A stretch of 64,000 nucleotides of DNA. Origin: an uncultured Alphaproteobacteria bacterium. Lineage in GTDB: Bacteria; Pseudomonadota; Alphaproteobacteria; SP197. The DNA lies in contig OY282363.1 in assembly GCA_958295695.1 (NCBI GenBank), forward strand, positions 248,001 through 312,000, written 5' to 3'. The number at the start of each line of letters is the position of its first letter. Position 1 is the first letter of the stretch. Under the pieces are notes generated by a model that worked only from the letters and a program-made list of their open reading frames with translations, ran no database searches and was not told where the DNA came from. A program made the translations under genes and the position numbers. Positions 1-7,730 of the stretch are shown in pieces.

Positions 1-632
1 CCGACGGTCTCGACGATGCGGACGCGGCCCCGGCGTTCCGAGGCCCAGTCCACGATCTCGCGCGGCGGGCGGTACTTCGGCGGACAGGCCACGCGGAGTT
101 CGAAGTCGAACCGCACCGCCGCGTGGATCCACGAGCAGGCCATGTTGTTCCCGTCCCCGGCCCAGGCCACCGCCTTGTCGCGGATCGGGCCGAGATGCTC
201 CTCGACGGTCATCACGTCCGCCATGAGCTGGCAGGGGTGGGTCCGGTCGGTCAGGCCGTTGATCACCGGCACCGCGCCGTGGCGGGCCAGCTCGAGCATC
301 GTCCGGTGGCTGACCGCGCGGATCATGATGGCGTCGACGTAGCGCGACAGGACCCGCGCGGTGTCCGCGACGGTCTCGCCGCGGCCCAGCTGCATGTCGC
401 CCGGCGCCATGTTGATCGTCTCTCCGCCCAGTTGGCGCATGGCGAGGTCGAAGCTGACCCGGGTCCGCGTCGAGGGCTTCTCGAAGATCGTCGCCAGCAC
501 CCTGTCCGCGCAGGGCCTGGGCCGGTCCCCCGCCTTCCAGCGCGCCTTCATGTCGTGCGCGTCGTCGAGCATGTCGCGCAGGGTCCCGGCGTCCAGCGCG
601 TCGATGTCGAGGAAGTGCTTCGGCGCGGTCAT
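1..632 (-). CDS. argF: Ornithine carbamoyltransferase, 3' end beyond window
   Basis: Transfers the carbamoyl group to ornithine to make citrulline in arginine biosynthesis (cytosol). The 210 visible residues carry the carbamoyl-phosphate motif STRTR (about 54-58), HPCQ (132-135) and GDGNN (159-163), all diagnostic of the transcarbamoylase family; the last roughly 100 residues, with the ornithine-binding SMG loop, lie outside the window. The ATG (632-630) overlaps the argD stop codon as ATGA, so the two genes are translationally coupled in an argD-argF operon, the usual alphaproteobacterial order. Identification is firm; the gene is cut only by the window edge. Confidence 0.95.
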   Translation of the reverse strand, partial: MTAPKHFLDIDALDAGTLRDMLDDAHDMKARWKAGDRPRPCADRVLATIFEKPSTRTRVSFDLAMRQLGGETINMAPGDMQLGRGETVADTARVLSRYVDAIMIRAVSHRTMLELARHGAVPVINGLTDRTHPCQLMADVMTVEEHLGPIRDKAVAWAGDGNNMACSWIHAAVRFDFELRVACPPKYRPPREIVDWASERRGRVRIVETV

Positions 633-1801
633 GGCGCCAGCTCGCCGCCGACGGCGTCCAGGGCCGCGAGCGCCTCGTCGATATGGCGGTCCTCGACGAT
701 GAGCGGCGGCAGGAGGCGCACCACGTTGTCCCCGGCGGGCACGGCGAGCACGCGACGGTCCCGCATGGCCCCGACGACGTCGCCCGCGGGCGCATGGCAC
801 CGGACGCCCAGCATCATGCCGACGCCGCGGACCCGCTCGAAGACGCCGCCGTGGCGGGCGATGACGTCCTCCACGCCGTTCCGCAGACGCCCGGCCTTGT
901 CCTCGACGGAGGCGAGGAAGCCGTCTTCCAGCATGACGTCCAGCACCGCGTTGGCCGCCGCCGTCGCGAGCGGATTGCCGCCGAAGGTCGAGCCATGGGT
1001 CCCCGCCGTCATTCCGGCCGCCGCGTCGGCCGTCGCCAGGCACGCGCCGATCGGCATGCCGCCGCCCAGCGCCTTGGCGACCGCCATGATGTCGGGCGCC
1101 ACGCCCGACCGTTCGTGGGCGAAGAGCCTGCCGCTGCGCCCCATGCCGGTCTGGACCTCGTCGTAGATCACCAGCAGGCCGAACTCGTCGGCCGACGCGC
1201 GCACGGCCTCGAGGAAGTCCGTATCGACCGGGACGATCCCTCCCTCGCCCTGCACCGGCTCGATCAGGATCGCCGCCGTCTCCGCCCCGATCGCCGCGCG
1301 CAGGGCGTTGCCGTCGTGCAACGGGACCCGGTCGAAGCCGTCGGCGGGCGGACCGAATCCTTCCAGATGCTTGGCCTGGCCGCCCGCGGCGATCGTCGCC
1401 AGGGTCCGGCCATGGAAGGCGCCGTCGAACACGACGGTGCGGAAGCGCCCGGGGCGGCCGTTGACGTGGTGGTGGCGGCGCGCCATCTTGAGCGCGCACT
1501 CGACCGCCTCGGCGCCGGAGTTCCCGAAGAAGACGGTGTCGGCGAAGGTCGCCGCGACGAGGCGCCCGGCCAGACGTTCCTGGCCGCCGATCCGGTAGAG
1601 GTTGGAGGCGTGCCACAACAGGCCCGCCTGCTCCCGGAGCGCCGCCACCAGATGCGGATGGGCGTGGCCCAGGCCGGTCACGGCGATGCCGCAACCGAAA
1701 TCGAGATAACGTTCGCCGTCCTCCGTGAAGAGATACGGCCCCTCGCCGCGCGCGAAAACGAGATCGGCGCGAGCGTAGGTCGGCATGACCGGCGTGACCA
1801 C
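629..1801 (-). CDS. argD: Acetylornithine/succinylornithine aminotransferase
   Basis: PLP-dependent class III aminotransferase of arginine biosynthesis (N-acetylglutamate semialdehyde to N-acetylornithine), 390 aa. Seen: the N-terminal [11 protein letters not shown] signature of the family, the GNSGAEAVE phosphate-binding region, the [10 protein letters not shown] motif that contacts PLP, and the AKALGGG lysine motif. Start chosen as GTG at 1801 because a clean GGGAGG lies five bases upstream; the ATG at 1786 is the alternative. Its stop overlaps argF. Transcription probably starts at the TTGACA-N17-GATAGT promoter at 1886-1914 and crosses a hairpin in the leader. Confidence 0.93.
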   Translation of the reverse strand: MVTPVMPTYARADLVFARGEGPYLFTEDGERYLDFGCGIAVTGLGHAHPHLVAALREQAGLLWHASNLYRIGGQERLAGRLVAATFADTVFFGNSGAEAVECALKMARRHHHVNGRPGRFRTVVFDGAFHGRTLATIAAGGQAKHLEGFGPPADGFDRVPLHDGNALRAAIGAETAAILIEPVQGEGGIVPVDTDFLEAVRASADEFGLLVIYDEVQTGMGRSGRLFAHERSGVAPDIMAVAKALGGGMPIGACLATADAAAGMTAGTHGSTFGGNPLATAAANAVLDVMLEDGFLASVEDKAGRLRNGVEDVIARHGGVFERVRGVGMMLGVRCHAPAGDVVGAMRDRRVLAVPAGDNVVRLLPPLIVEDRHIDEALAALDAVGGELAP

Positions 1802-1852
1802 CGCAACCTCCCGCGACAGGAGCGCCTCGACCGGCGCGTCGAAACGACAAAG

Positions 1853-1876
1853 CCCGGTGGGATCCCGCCCACCGGG
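1853..1876 (-). promoter_or_regulatory. Leader hairpin upstream of argD (possible attenuator)
   Basis: Perfect 9-bp stem CCCGGTGGG/CCCACCGGG with a 6-base loop, lying between the argD promoter and the GTG start. On the argD strand the stem is followed by a T-rich stretch (CTTTGTCGTTT), which resembles an intrinsic terminator. It could attenuate argDF transcription or simply be a dispersed hairpin; no antiterminator partner was identified. Confidence 0.4.
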
Positions 1877-1885
1877 TCTGAAGCC

Positions 1886-1914
1886 ACTATCGAATCCCGG
1901 CCCCGGCCTGTCAA
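1886..1914 (-). promoter_or_regulatory. Promoter of argD-argF
   Basis: TTGACA (1914-1909) and GATAGT (1891-1886) separated by exactly 17 bases on the minus strand, a near-consensus sigma-70 arrangement for Alphaproteobacteria, positioned about 85 bases before the argD start. Confidence 0.6.
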
Positions 1915-2020
1915 TCGGCGCGGATCCACGCCGCCGCCACGGGCGGACTTGCCGCGCGGCCGAAAGGACGCGCACCATGGTGCCGCCGTCGCCGTCTTGC
2001 CGCGAGGGGATCGGGGATCG

Positions 2021-3091
2021 ATGTCATGCCGGCCTCTCGTGTTGCTGTTGTGGCTCGTTCCGGCCTGCGCGCCGGTCGTCGCGCCCGCGGGCCCGCCGGT
2101 CCGCGACGCCAGGATCGCGGACGGCGCCATTCTCGCCGCCGACGGCGCCCGGCTCGCGCTCGAGGTCTGGCCGGCGGAGACGGAGCCGAGAGCCGCGATC
2201 GTCGCCCTGCACGGGTTCAACGACTACCGCATGGCCTTCGCCCTGGCGGCGGAGGCGTGGCGGAAGGAGGGCGTCGAGACCTACGCCTACGACCAGCGCG
2301 GATTCGGGGAAAGCGACATCGCCGGGCTGTGGGCCGGGACGGAGACGCTGGCCGGGGACGCCCGCGCCGCCGTCGGCCTGGTCGCGGCCCGCCGGCCGGG
2401 CGTTCCCGTTTTCCTGCTGGGCGACAGCATGGGCGGCGCGGTGGCGGCCGTGGCGGTCGTGAACGACCCGCCGCCCGGGCTCGCGGGCGCGATCCTGGTC
2501 GCGCCCGCCGTCTGGGGGCTCGACACCCTGCCCTGGAGCCATCGCGCGCTCCTGTGGCTGGCCGCTCACGCGGCGCCGGGAGCGAAGCTCTCGGCCGGCG
2601 GCCTCGATCTGGCGCCATCCGACAACATCGGGATGCTGAGGGCGCTGGGCCGCGACCCCCTCGTCCTCAAGGACGCGCGCGCCGACGCCACGCTCGGCCT
2701 CGTCCGCCTGATGGACGACGGCCTGTCCGCCGCCGGAGCGACGGAGCTTCCGGTCCTCGTCGTCTACGGCGCCCGCGACGAGATCGTGCCGCCCGAACCG
2801 GTGGCGCGATTCGTCGCGGGCCTCGACGGCCCGGTCCGGGTCGCCGTCTATCCCGATGGCTGCCACATGGCGCTGCGCGATCTCCGGCGGGACATCCCCA
2901 TCCGCGATATCGCCCGGTTCGTCCTCGATCCGGCGGCGCCCCTGCCTTCCAACCGGGAAACCCCGGCCGGCGGCCTCCTGGCGGCGGTCGCCGCCTTTCG
3001 ACAGGGCGCGGGCGAACGGAACCGGTGCGCGGCGGCGCCGGGTGTGGCGGAAATGCCTCACCCCGTCCCTTCGGAACGGACGGACTTTTGA
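2021..3091 (+). CDS. Alpha/beta hydrolase lipoprotein, lysophospholipase-like
   Basis: A 356-aa serine hydrolase. Residues 1-16 form a lipoprotein-like signal (hydrophobic LVLLLWLVPAC, lipobox cysteine at 16), so it is probably membrane-anchored. The oxyanion LHGFND (about 63-68), the nucleophile elbow GDSMGG (serine 136), an acid in YGARDEIVPP and a C-terminal histidine in GCHMALRD make a complete triad of the monoacylglycerol lipase/lysophospholipase type. Substrate is unknown. The ATG at 2021 follows a weak GAGGGG; the same frame is open far upstream, but that part is antisense to argD. The gene diverges from argD. Confidence 0.75.
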   Translation: MSCRPLVLLLWLVPACAPVVAPAGPPVRDARIADGAILAADGARLALEVWPAETEPRAAIVALHGFNDYRMAFALAAEAWRKEGVETYAYDQRGFGESDIAGLWAGTETLAGDARAAVGLVAARRPGVPVFLLGDSMGGAVAAVAVVNDPPPGLAGAILVAPAVWGLDTLPWSHRALLWLAAHAAPGAKLSAGGLDLAPSDNIGMLRALGRDPLVLKDARADATLGLVRLMDDGLSAAGATELPVLVVYGARDEIVPPEPVARFVAGLDGPVRVAVYPDGCHMALRDLRRDIPIRDIARFVLDPAAPLPSNRETPAGGLLAAVAAFRQGAGERNRCAAAPGVAEMPHPVPSERTDF

Positions 3092-3116
3092 CTTTCCGCG
3101 CCCGGTGTTGCTAACA
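3088..3116 (+). promoter_or_regulatory. Promoter of mlaA-mlaC
   Basis: TTGACT at 3088-3093, 17-base spacer, CTAACA at 3111-3116, about 54 bases before the mlaA ATG; the GCTAACA -10 form is common in Alphaproteobacteria. Confidence 0.5.
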
Positions 3117-3169
3117 ACGCGGCGCTGGGCGGGCCCCCACGGCGCCCGTCGGATTCGAAGGATTGAAGG

Positions 3170-3973
3170 ATGAGCCGGAAGACTCTCGAGGGGAAGACTG
3201 GCTCCGGGCGGGCGGTTCCGTCGCGGTTCGGCGCCGGGACGCGCGCGCTCCGGTCCGGCGCCTTCGTCATGCTGGCGGCGGCGCTGGCGGCGTGCTCCAC
3301 GGCGCCCGAGGACCCCGTCGAGCGCGAGATCCATCTGCAGGCCCACGATCCGGCCGAACCGGCGAATCGATACGTCTTCGACGTGGACATGGCGGCGGTC
3401 GACATGGCGCTCGCGCCCATCGCCGGGATCTACGCCGGCGCGGTTCCCGAGCCCTACAGGGAGGGCGTCGGGAACATCCTCGACAACCTGACGATGCCGG
3501 TCACGGCCCTCAACAGCGCGCTGCAGGGCGACGTGGACAACGCGGTGGATGCGTCGGTCTCGTTCTTCATCAATTCCACGGCGGGCCTCGGCGGCCTGTT
3601 CGACATTCCGGGCAGCTTCGGAGACGAGCCGCGCGAGGAGGACTTCGGACAGACGCTCGCGGTCTGGGGCGTCGCGGAAGGACCCTATGTCGTTCTTCCC
3701 CTCGCCGGCCCGTCCACGGCGCGCGACACGCTGGGGCTCGGCGTCGACATCCTCACCGACCCGATGACCTACCTGCTGTCTCCCGTCCTGAGCTACACGG
3801 TGACGGGCGTGGAGGCCGTTCACGACCAGAGCGAACGTCAGGCGCGGCAGGAGGAGCTGCGCAAGACCTCGATCGACTTCTACGCCGCCGTCCGCAGCCT
3901 CTACCGCCAGAGCCGCGATTCGGACATCGCCAACGGCGAAGCCGATCCCTTCTGGTTCGAGGAAGAGAACTGA
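3170..3973 (+). CDS. mlaA: MlaA (VacJ) outer-membrane lipoprotein
   Basis: Outer-membrane component of the Mla retrograde phospholipid transport system, which removes mislocalised phospholipids from the outer leaflet. The 267-aa product has a long n-region, then a hydrophobic stretch ending in lipobox LAAC (cysteine 42). The NRYVFDVDM segment, SFFINSTAGLGGLFD and the YVVLPLAGPSTARD motif are family hallmarks. The gene is followed 11 bases later by mlaC, forming a two-gene unit; the inner-membrane ABC part (mlaFED) is not in this window. Confidence 0.92.
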   Translation: MSRKTLEGKTGSGRAVPSRFGAGTRALRSGAFVMLAAALAACSTAPEDPVEREIHLQAHDPAEPANRYVFDVDMAAVDMALAPIAGIYAGAVPEPYREGVGNILDNLTMPVTALNSALQGDVDNAVDASVSFFINSTAGLGGLFDIPGSFGDEPREEDFGQTLAVWGVAEGPYVVLPLAGPSTARDTLGLGVDILTDPMTYLLSPVLSYTVTGVEAVHDQSERQARQEELRKTSIDFYAAVRSLYRQSRDSDIANGEADPFWFEEEN

Positions 3974-3984
3974 AAGGAACCGCC

Positions 3985-4593
3985 ATGGCGCTTCGCGCGT
4001 TGATCTTCACGCTGTGCCTCGCGGCCGGGGCCGCGGCCCCGAAACCCGCGGACGCGAGCCTCGAGGACGAGGCCTCGGCGTTCGTGGCCGATCGCGGCGG
4101 CCGACTTGTCGAAATCCTGGGGCTGCCCCACGGCGACGACCGGCGCTCGCGGTTCGGGGCCTGGCTGGCCGAGTCCTTCAACCTGGAGGTCATGGCGCGG
4201 CTCGCTCTCGGTCCCTATCGCAAGCTCGCGACCGACGCGCAGATCGACGCCTTCAACGCGGCCTTCTTCGGCTACATCGTCGCGACCTCCGAGGCGCGTT
4301 TCGACACCTTCGCCGGCTACGATTTCAGGGTCGCGCGCGCGCGCTCCATGAGCGACGCCGCCGCCGTCGTCAGAGCCAGAATCGTCGCCCCCGAGGGCGG
4401 CAACCAGGTGGTGGACTTCCGCGTCGAGCGGGGCGCCGCCGGCCGTCTTCGGATCGTCGATATCGCCGTCGAGGGTCTGTCGATGCTGAAGACCCAGCGC
4501 GATGAGTTCGGCGCGATCATCCGGCGCGACGGTCTCGACGGCCTGGTCGAAAGCCTGAAGGTCAGGGCCGGAGAGATCGCCGCCGGCGACTGA
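3985..4593 (+). CDS. mlaC: MlaC periplasmic phospholipid-binding protein
   Basis: Soluble shuttle that carries phospholipid between MlaA and the inner-membrane MlaFEDB transporter. The 202-aa product begins with an export signal (MALRALIFTLCLAAGAAA) and shows the MlaC/Ttg2D features FGAWLAESFNLEVMARLALG, YRKLATDAQ and a C-terminal VRIVDIAVEGLSML-like stretch followed by QRDEFGAIIRRDG. ATG at 3985 is preceded by GAAAGGAAC. It is adjacent to mlaA and ends seven bases before a converging gene. Confidence 0.9.
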   Translation: MALRALIFTLCLAAGAAAPKPADASLEDEASAFVADRGGRLVEILGLPHGDDRRSRFGAWLAESFNLEVMARLALGPYRKLATDAQIDAFNAAFFGYIVATSEARFDTFAGYDFRVARARSMSDAAAVVRARIVAPEGGNQVVDFRVERGAAGRLRIVDIAVEGLSMLKTQRDEFGAIIRRDGLDGLVESLKVRAGEIAAGD

Positions 4594-4599
4594 CGCCCG

Positions 4600-5568
4600 T
4601 CAGCCGGCCCCGTCGTTGCGATAGGCGAAGGCCTTGCCGAAACGCCGGACGAGATAGTCCCCGCACGAGATCGGATCCTCGCGGGGCCGCTCTCCCGGCC
4701 CGCAGGCGACCGCGGGGTCGATCGGGGTGTCGAAATCGGGATCGAAGGCCAGGACCAGGGAGAGCCGTTCGCGGCCCGAACGGTTGATAACCCTGTGCGG
4801 CGTGGAGCGGAACCTGCCGTTGCTCCAGCGCGCCAGAAGATCGCCGACGTTGATGACCAGGGTCCCGGGAATGGGGTGCGCGGGCGTCCAGTCGCCGGCG
4901 CGGTCCCGCACCTCGAGGCCGCCGACCTCGTCCTGGCGAAGGACCGTCAGCACGCCGAAGTCGGTGTGGGGCGCCACGCCGAAGAGATCGGGGCCGAGCG
5001 CCTCCGGCTGCGGCGGATAGTAGGTCAGCGAGGCGCGGCTCAGCGGCTTCGTCACGCTTTTGAGGAAGGCGTCGCCGGGTAGCCCGAGGCCCAGGGCGCA
5101 GGCGCGCATGACGCGATGGGCCACGGCGTGCGCCTGCGTGAAGTAACGCTCCAGCACGGGCCGCAGCTCCGGCATGGAGGCCGGCCACCGGTTGGCGCCC
5201 TGGAGAGGCCGGTCGCGCTCGGCTTCCGCGAAGTCGTGCCCCCAGATGAAGCTCTCCTTCAGATCGGCCCTGGCGCCGTCGTACATCTTCGACTCGCCGG
5301 GTCCGAGGAAGCCGCGGTGGTCCCGGTTGACCGAGACCCGGCGTTTGGTCTCCGCGTCCTGCCGGAAAAAGGCCAGCCCCGCCGCGTGAGCCTCGGCGAT
5401 CAGATCCTCGTCGACGCCATGGTTGCCGACATAGAGAAAGCCGATGTCGCGGCTGGTTTCGTAGATCGCGCGCGCGACGCCGGCCTCGGCCGAACCGTCT
5501 CGCAGGGGGCCGATGTCGATGACCGGGATGGCCGAGGCGTCCATCTCCTTGCGCGCGGCATAGCCCAT
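4600..5568 (-). CDS. 2-oxoglutarate/Fe(II) oxygenase, isopenicillin-N-synthase family
   Basis: Non-haem iron oxygenase of 322 aa. N-terminal DIOX_N-type region (IPVIDIGPLR, GFLYVGNHGVDE) and C-terminal 2OG-FeII domain with the iron triad His201-x-Asp203 and His258, plus the 2OG-binding RLS at about 268-270. The GFLGPGESKMYDGARADLKES segment is typical of the bacterial flavonol-synthase-like group. Start: ATG at 5568; the next gene upstream on the same strand stops at 5570, so the pair is probably one operon. Substrate is not predictable from sequence. Confidence 0.8.
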   Translation of the reverse strand: MGYAARKEMDASAIPVIDIGPLRDGSAEAGVARAIYETSRDIGFLYVGNHGVDEDLIAEAHAAGLAFFRQDAETKRRVSVNRDHRGFLGPGESKMYDGARADLKESFIWGHDFAEAERDRPLQGANRWPASMPELRPVLERYFTQAHAVAHRVMRACALGLGLPGDAFLKSVTKPLSRASLTYYPPQPEALGPDLFGVAPHTDFGVLTVLRQDEVGGLEVRDRAGDWTPAHPIPGTLVINVGDLLARWSNGRFRSTPHRVINRSGRERLSLVLAFDPDFDTPIDPAVACGPGERPREDPISCGDYLVRRFGKAFAYRNDGAG

Positions 5569-5569
5569 G

Positions 5570-6193
5570 TCAGCCCGCCCGTTTCCCGTTCCCGCATCGG
5601 CGCGCCTCGGCGTCCCCGGCCTCGACATAGTAGCCGATCGCGTCGCCTTCGAGCGTCACGCCCAGCCCGTTCAGCACCCGGTTCGCATAGTTGAAGTAGC
5701 CGCAAATCTGGTTGACTTCCAGGATGCGGCCGTCATCGACGCCATGGCGGCGCATGTCGTCCACATCGCCTTCGGCCATCGCGGCCGGCTCGCGCGTGAG
5801 CTTGGCCGCGTAGCGGAGCATGGAGAGTTCGGCGCCCCGGAAGCAGTCCTCCGGCCGTCCGGCCTCGAGCGCGGCGAGGATGGCGTCCGCGCGGGCGTCG
5901 TCGCCGATGAGATGCCGGGCGTTGGCGAAATGGTTCGCGAGGCTGTAGCCGCACGCGTTCAGAATGCTGACCCAGGACGCGATCGCCTCCTGGAACCACG
6001 CCGGCAGCCTGTTGCCGTCGTAGTGCAGCACGCTCATGTAGAGCGCGTGATGGCCCAGCATGGTCCGCGGCCGCAGCGAATGGACCCGCATCACGTTGCC
6101 CACGGCGCCCGACGGCGCCCGCGCGGCCTCGAGAGCGGCGGCGAGGTCCGGCGCGGCGTCCTCGTCGGCGATCGTGGCGATCCAGGCCGTTAT
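5570..6193 (-). CDS. AhpD/carboxymuconolactone-decarboxylase-like protein (peroxidase-related)
   Basis: About 207 aa of the AhpD-like 'peroxidase-related' family, which has an all-helical fold with a redox CxxC in classical members. The start is a problem: homology begins at AWIATIADED, and just before it is an ATA codon (6193-6191) with a strong AGGGAGG seven to eight bases upstream, so ATA may be the real start. The first in-frame ATG is at 6292 and would add a proline-rich tail of about 33 residues. The active-site region reads NACGYSLANH, so the second cysteine of CxYC is serine; peroxidase activity is therefore doubtful. Coupled to the oxygenase gene downstream. Confidence 0.65.
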   Translation of the reverse strand: MTAWIATIADEDAAPDLAAALEAARAPSGAVGNVMRVHSLRPRTMLGHHALYMSVLHYDGNRLPAWFQEAIASWVSILNACGYSLANHFANARHLIGDDARADAILAALEAGRPEDCFRGAELSMLRYAAKLTREPAAMAEGDVDDMRRHGVDDGRILEVNQICGYFNYANRVLNGLGVTLEGDAIGYYVEAGDAEARRCGNGKRAG

Positions 6194-6345
6194 CGGTCGT
6201 CCTCCCTCGTGGCGTCCGCGCCGGCCGGTCCCGCCGTTCGCCGGGGCCAGCCCCGCGCCGGGCGGGGACGGTATCACGGACGGAGCGGCCATTGTATGAA
6301 CGGCCGGCCGCATCCGGCCGGCGGGACCGCGTTCGCGTCCCCGGG

Positions 6346-6370
6346 GCGGTTCCGGCGGAGCCGGAACCGC
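6346..6370. repeat. Palindrome between divergent genes
   Basis: Perfect inverted repeat of 11 bp (GCGGTTCCGGC/GCCGGAACCGC) with a GGA loop, followed by CTCTAGA. It lies in the divergent intergenic region before hmgA, so it could be an operator, but the CTCTA tail also resembles the larger palindromic element at 18413-18471. Confidence 0.5.
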
Positions 6371-6404
6371 TCTAGATTCCGTCGGGACGAGGCGGGGCGA
6401 CGCG

Positions 6405-7730
6405 ATGGCGCACGACACGATGGCCGGGTTCGGCAACCATTTCTCGACGGAGGCGATCGAGGGCGCCCTGCCGCGGGACCGCAACTCTCCCCAGCGCCCG
6501 GCCTACGGCCTCTACGCCGAGCAGGTCTCGGGCACGGCCTTCACGGCGCCGCGCGCCGGCAACCGCCGCACATGGTTCTATCGCATCCGGCCTTCGGTCC
6601 TGCGCGCCTCGGGCTATGCCGGGATCGCTCCCGGCGCCATCCGCACCGCGCCGCACCGCGACGGGGCGGCCGCGCCGGACGGGCCGAAGCGTTGGCGCCC
6701 GGCGCCGCTCCCCGGGCGCGACGCGGACTTCATCGACGGGTTGGCGACGATGGCGACCTGCGGCGACGCCGCCATGCGGGCCGGCATGGCGGTCCATGTC
6801 TACGCCGCCAACCGTTCGATGGCGCGCCGCCATTTCTGCAACGCCGACGGCGAGATGCTGATCGTGCCCCAGCGGGGGCGGCTGACGGTGGCGACCGAAT
6901 GCGGCCCGTTGGATGTCGCGCCCGGCGAGATCGCGCTGGCGCCCCGCGGCATGGTGTTCCGCGTCGATCTCCCCGATGGCGAGGCGCGCGGCTATGTCTG
7001 CGAGAACTACGGCGCGAACTTCACCCTGCCGGAACGCGGGCCGGTCGGCGCCAACGGCCTCGCCGACGAGCGCCACTTCCTGGCGCCCGTCGCCGCCTAC
7101 GAGGACGTCGAAGGCGACTTCGAGCTGGTCCGCAAGGCCCAGGGCCGGCTCTGGGCGGCGGCGATCGGCCACAGCCCGCTCGACGCGGTCGCCTGGCACG
7201 GCAACCTGGCGCCCTTCAAGTACGACCTCTCGCTCTTCGCCCCGGTCGGCTCGGTGCGCGTCGACCACCCGGACCCGTCGATCTTCACCGTGCTCACGTC
7301 GCCGTCCGACACGCCCGGCACGGCGAACGCGGACTTCGCGATCTTCCCCGAGCGGTGGACGGTCGCCGAGGACACGTTCCGTCCGCCCTGGTACCACCGC
7401 AACGTCATGTCGGAGTTCATGGGGCTGATCGCCGGCGCTTACGACGCCAGGCCCGGAGGCTTCGTTCCCGGCGGCATGTCGCTCCACGACAGCTTCCAGC
7501 CCCACGGACCGGACGCCGCCGCCTTCGAGGCCGCGAGCGCCGCCGACCTCGGTCCGGTGAAGCTCTCGGGCGCCATGGCCTTCCTGTTCGAGACCCGCTA
7601 TCCGATGACGACCACCGCCTTCGCGTCCGATCCGGACCTTGTGGACGCGGCCTACGCCGACTGCTGGTCCGGGCTGGAGCGCCGCTTCGCCCCGCCCGCC
7701 TTCCGGCGCGGCGAGGGAGCCCCGGCATGA
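6405..7730 (+). CDS. hmgA: Homogentisate 1,2-dioxygenase
   Basis: Iron-dependent ring-cleaving enzyme of tyrosine/phenylalanine degradation (homogentisate to maleylacetoacetate), 441 aa, the normal family length. The N-terminus GFGNHFSTEAIEGALP is diagnostic. The PPWYHRNVMSEFMG block supplies a metal His and the Glu, and SLHDSFQPHGPD supplies the last His. The stop overlaps the next ATG (ATGA), so the downstream dehydrogenase is co-translated. The usual partners hpd, maiA and fahA are not in the window. Confidence 0.95.
   Translation: MAHDTMAGFGNHFSTEAIEGALPRDRNSPQRPAYGLYAEQVSGTAFTAPRAGNRRTWFYRIRPSVLRASGYAGIAPGAIRTAPHRDGAAAPDGPKRWRPAPLPGRDADFIDGLATMATCGDAAMRAGMAVHVYAANRSMARRHFCNADGEMLIVPQRGRLTVATECGPLDVAPGEIALAPRGMVFRVDLPDGEARGYVCENYGANFTLPERGPVGANGLADERHFLAPVAAYEDVEGDFELVRKAQGRLWAAAIGHSPLDAVAWHGNLAPFKYDLSLFAPVGSVRVDHPDPSIFTVLTSPSDTPGTANADFAIFPERWTVAEDTFRPPWYHRNVMSEFMGLIAGAYDARPGGFVPGGMSLHDSFQPHGPDAAAFEAASAADLGPVKLSGAMAFLFETRYPMTTTAFASDPDLVDAAYADCWSGLERRFAPPAFRRGEGAPA

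Noticed and set aside
5567..7726. Very long open frame (about 720 codons) continuous with the dehydrogenase gene
   Set aside because: It is antisense or out of frame to the AhpD-like gene and hmgA, is Arg/Pro/Gly-rich, and has no homology; only 7727-9826 is real.
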